Positions 61,423-64,000 of a stretch of DNA of 64,000 nucleotides are shown in pieces; within the stretch, counting starts at the first letter, position 1; every line of letters starts with the position of its first letter. Source of the DNA: Serpula lacrymans var. lacrymans S7.9 (lineage: Eukaryota > Basidiomycota > Agaricomycetes > Boletales > Serpulaceae). The stretch is from contig NW_006763294.1 in assembly GCF_000218685.1 (NCBI RefSeq), positions 2,056,126-2,120,125 on the forward strand, written 5' to 3'. The notes under the pieces were generated by a model that did no database searches, was not told the DNA's origin, and saw only the letters and a list, made by a program, of their open reading frames with translations. The position numbers and the translations under genes were made by a program.

Positions 61423-62623
61423 TGTTTTCTCATACTATAAACAAATGTCATAATTTGTCAGTAGTCAACGGATCGGCAACGGAAGCGGATAGGAAGTGGT
61501 GACATCAGAAATGGTGGGGGAGCAAAGAAGACGAGGAGGAGGAGGCTGGAGGTGATGAGGAGGTGAACTAAAATGGGAATCCAGAAACGACCATTGGGTG
61601 AGAATAAAAACGAGAGTAAGGGACCCATGGTGGGGCTAGGCAAAGGAAGGGAAGTGAAGGAAACGACAAAAGTGAGGGCACAATGCAATGTGTAGCCAGT
61701 GGCGATGCAGAAATTTGCCAAAATGCCGAAATGCGGAAAGTACTGAATGGAAAAGCAAAGGTGAGCGTGACTGGATTGCCTAATAGAGGTGGTGCTGATC
61801 AGCCACAAGATTGAAAAAGGCAATATTAATTACTATTCCATGTGCCACTGTGCCTGTGTGGCGCAAAGGCGAGTCTTTTTGAATATTCGCTTTGTTATTG
61901 ACACCTGTTCATGCTACTAATCAACTTTGGTGCATGACACCGAATCGGTTGAAGTTGGCAGTGTGGGAGTCCTAGTGGCTATGCTAGCTTGAGTGTTCAA
62001 TTGATGTCAACATGTACAAAGAAAGCAAAGAAGAAGATGAGACTAATATTGATATTAACACAAATAACAGTTTCAGTGATTGCGAAATGCAATACTCAAA
62101 AGAATATCTGTTTTTCAAATGAACTTATTATTGTTGGATATACATGGCCTGAAGTGTAACTAGATTCACTCTGTTGGTTTTACATTAATAGTTAATTTCT
62201 ATCATATCAAATATTGATTCTACATACAGACAAGACTTACTTACAAGTATTCCTACACTGAGTTTTTGGATTCTCAACTATGGAAATCACCTTCCTTTTT
62301 AGTATTAAAACTTTGGAATCTTCCATAGATATTTTATGCTCGTTTTAGCTCTTTGACACCTCAGTCTTTTTGTTGCTAAACTGAGGTGAGTATTTACAGT
62401 AGACATCATTTTCCATTACTGACAAAATACCTAGACTTATCCTATTAGTGAAGAGAATAAGTCTAATACACTCAAGCAAACATAGATTATTTCACCAAAT
62501 TTTGGCTTAGTCCCTTCTCATGCTTGGCAGTGAACAACTGTGACCTGCTATTGTGATGTCCACATTTCTCAAGCTCACAAAATTGTTAATAAGTTGAGCT
62601 TACATACACAGCTGGTCACGAGT

Positions 62624-63180
62624 CTAGGCTTGTCCCCCAGCCAAATCACTGGGCTTAATTTTGGTTTTTAGCCAAAATTGCCTTTGAGCAAGCCCAGTGA
62701 ACAGCTGGGACCACTTGTTGCCATTTTGTGAGGACGCAAAAATCCTCACCAAAGATGAGGTGGGGACTTCATAGGGACTCAAAAGCTATAAAAAATATGT
62801 CCCCAAGTTAGTATACAAAAAGCAATTTTGTAACTAGTAGAACACATTATGTACAGGAAATTTTGGGGTTTTTTGCAAACTTCACCAGAAACTCTTGGTG
62901 AGAGCGACGACAGCCTCAGCTCAAAATGTTTGAAAAAAAAAAGTCTATTAACAAAATGTAATCTGCTGGTTCCAAAAATGCTTTTATGTATACTAAGTTT
63001 TTCACCCTTTTTTTTGACCTCCCAGTCCCTACAACAAAATCCCCACCTCATCTTTGGTGAGAAATTCATCCTCCTCACAAAACAGCAACAAGTGATCCCA
63101 GCCTGCTCAAAAAGCACCAAAATTCATATCGGCAAATATGATAAGCGCAAGCTAGCCGAGCAAGTTGGGGACAAGCCTAG
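62624..63180. mobile_element. Fold-back (MITE-like) element of about 557 bp
   Basis: Terminal ctaggcttgtcccc (62624-62637) is perfectly inverted at 63167-63180. Subterminal blocks are also inverted: cacttgttgcc...tttgtgaggac and tcaccaaagatgaggtgggga against tccccacctcatctttggtga and cctcctcacaaaacagcaacaagtg. An inner hairpin cactgggctt/aagcccagtg lies in the left arm. The sequence can fold on itself almost end to end. No transposase is present; a target duplication is not clear. Confidence 0.7.
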
Positions 63181-64000
63181 TGCAGCAGTCACAAAACTGA
63201 AGCAGACTGAGCAGAGAGGATGTATTGTGAGTCTTCTATAAGCAGACCATCAATCTGAAAAGGAGATGTTCCAGAAAAGAAGATCTGCCACGGTTGGCGA
63301 AGGTGCAACTGTTGTTCAGGCCTTTAGTCTTGAGCTGTTGGCGATAACAGTTTTTTGATGTACTTTACCTTAGTTATACAATCACATGCTGAAATTTTTG
63401 ATGTGGAACTGTGATAAGATCAAGAGATTAAGCTCCTATTGAGAGAATCTACTCTCTTAAAGAAACATGGCAGATAGTGCTCATTGCCTTGGTCGTACAA
63501 TCTCAGTCTTTAATTTTTCCAGTATTCCACCATTCCCTCAGACACCATTATCAACCCCTATCAGCTTAGCTCGTAGCCACTCCGAGTCTCAATCATTGCC
63601 CCTATTCTTTCAATCAACTTCCCACCCATTCTTTTACCCATATATACATCCAGCAATCCAAAGACTTGCTCTCGTAGAGTTGAGCTCTATCAATGGAGAA
63701 CATAAGTGTTATAATGTTCTCCTTCAATTTCCCTGGCCTGGTAGCTTCAATGTACTTGTAAGGACCATTTATTATTTTCTTATCTCCTCACTCTATGTCT
63801 TGGTTCTTGAACACTTTTCCTGTTACACCTCTGGCTCTAGGGCTAGAGGTATCTTTTGCGATCCTGCTTCTCATAGCCCTCACAGGCTTTCTTAATCATT
63901 GTTACCACTTTGTATCACAGATCAGAGACTGGGTATCGCTCCCAGCCAGCCAGCACAATAGGTAAGGACTGGTGGTAGACATCTCACCAACCAGCTCCAA

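Larger units (their letters stand above)
59011..63999. other. Gene-poor, repeat-rich end of the window
   Basis: Apart from the relics listed separately, I find no host gene. Open frames at 60809-61114, 61458-61823 and 63467-63895 show no recognisable motifs and are AT-rich or low complexity. The nonsense-rich DUF6589 relic, LTR-like segments, tRNA-like sequence and fold-back element make this a transposon graveyard. Confidence 0.5.

Overview
This window is nuclear DNA of a filamentous basidiomycete fungus, most likely an Agaricomycete. Genes are dense and cut by many short GT-AG introns of about 50-80 bases. The proteins are typical fungal housekeeping proteins plus basidiomycete families (a Zn2Cys6 regulator, a DUF6589 relic, a very large PH-domain protein). 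The mobile DNA is mainly decayed chromodomain Ty3/gypsy retrotransposons. I cannot name the species. All functions below come from motif recognition in translated exons; no database search was run.

Layout. 1-6228 is a mosaic of at least two Ty3/gypsy elements full of nonsense mutations. 7098-28043 is a core gene block: mitochondrial ferredoxin (-), biotin protein ligase (-), Ngl2-type nuclease (-), frataxin (+), VPS15 (+), threonyl-tRNA synthetase (+), CstF64/Rna15 (-) and an Hsp20 chaperone (+). 28374-33762 carries a secreted carboxylesterase and a gene of unknown function, both (-). 34032-41313 holds four minus-strand genes: a Zn2Cys6 regulator, a 100-residue cysteine-rich protein hidden in three small exons, tubulin cofactor C and RBX1. 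41529-52523 is one roughly 3,300-residue PH-domain protein with tandem repeats and coiled coils. 53010-53500 is the 3' part of a conserved hypothetical gene. 53488-57705 is an inverted, decayed copy of 29455-33762. 57784-63999 is relic-rich: a DUF6589 pseudogene, LTR-like pieces, a tRNA-like sequence and a fold-back element.

Functional links. Ferredoxin and frataxin both serve mitochondrial iron-sulfur cluster assembly and lie within 7.2 kb of each other. RBX1 is divergent from the giant PH protein, and the Ngl2-type nuclease is divergent from frataxin; each pair shares a spacer of under 250 bp.

The least ordinary features are the 4.2-kb inverted duplication with one intact and one decaying copy of the unknown gene (the decayed copy has expanded an 11-residue coiled-coil unit to four copies), the exact 9 x 81-bp charged repeat in the PH protein, the cysteine-rich micro-gene, and a 221-bp insertion with a TTA target duplication inside the gypsy element.
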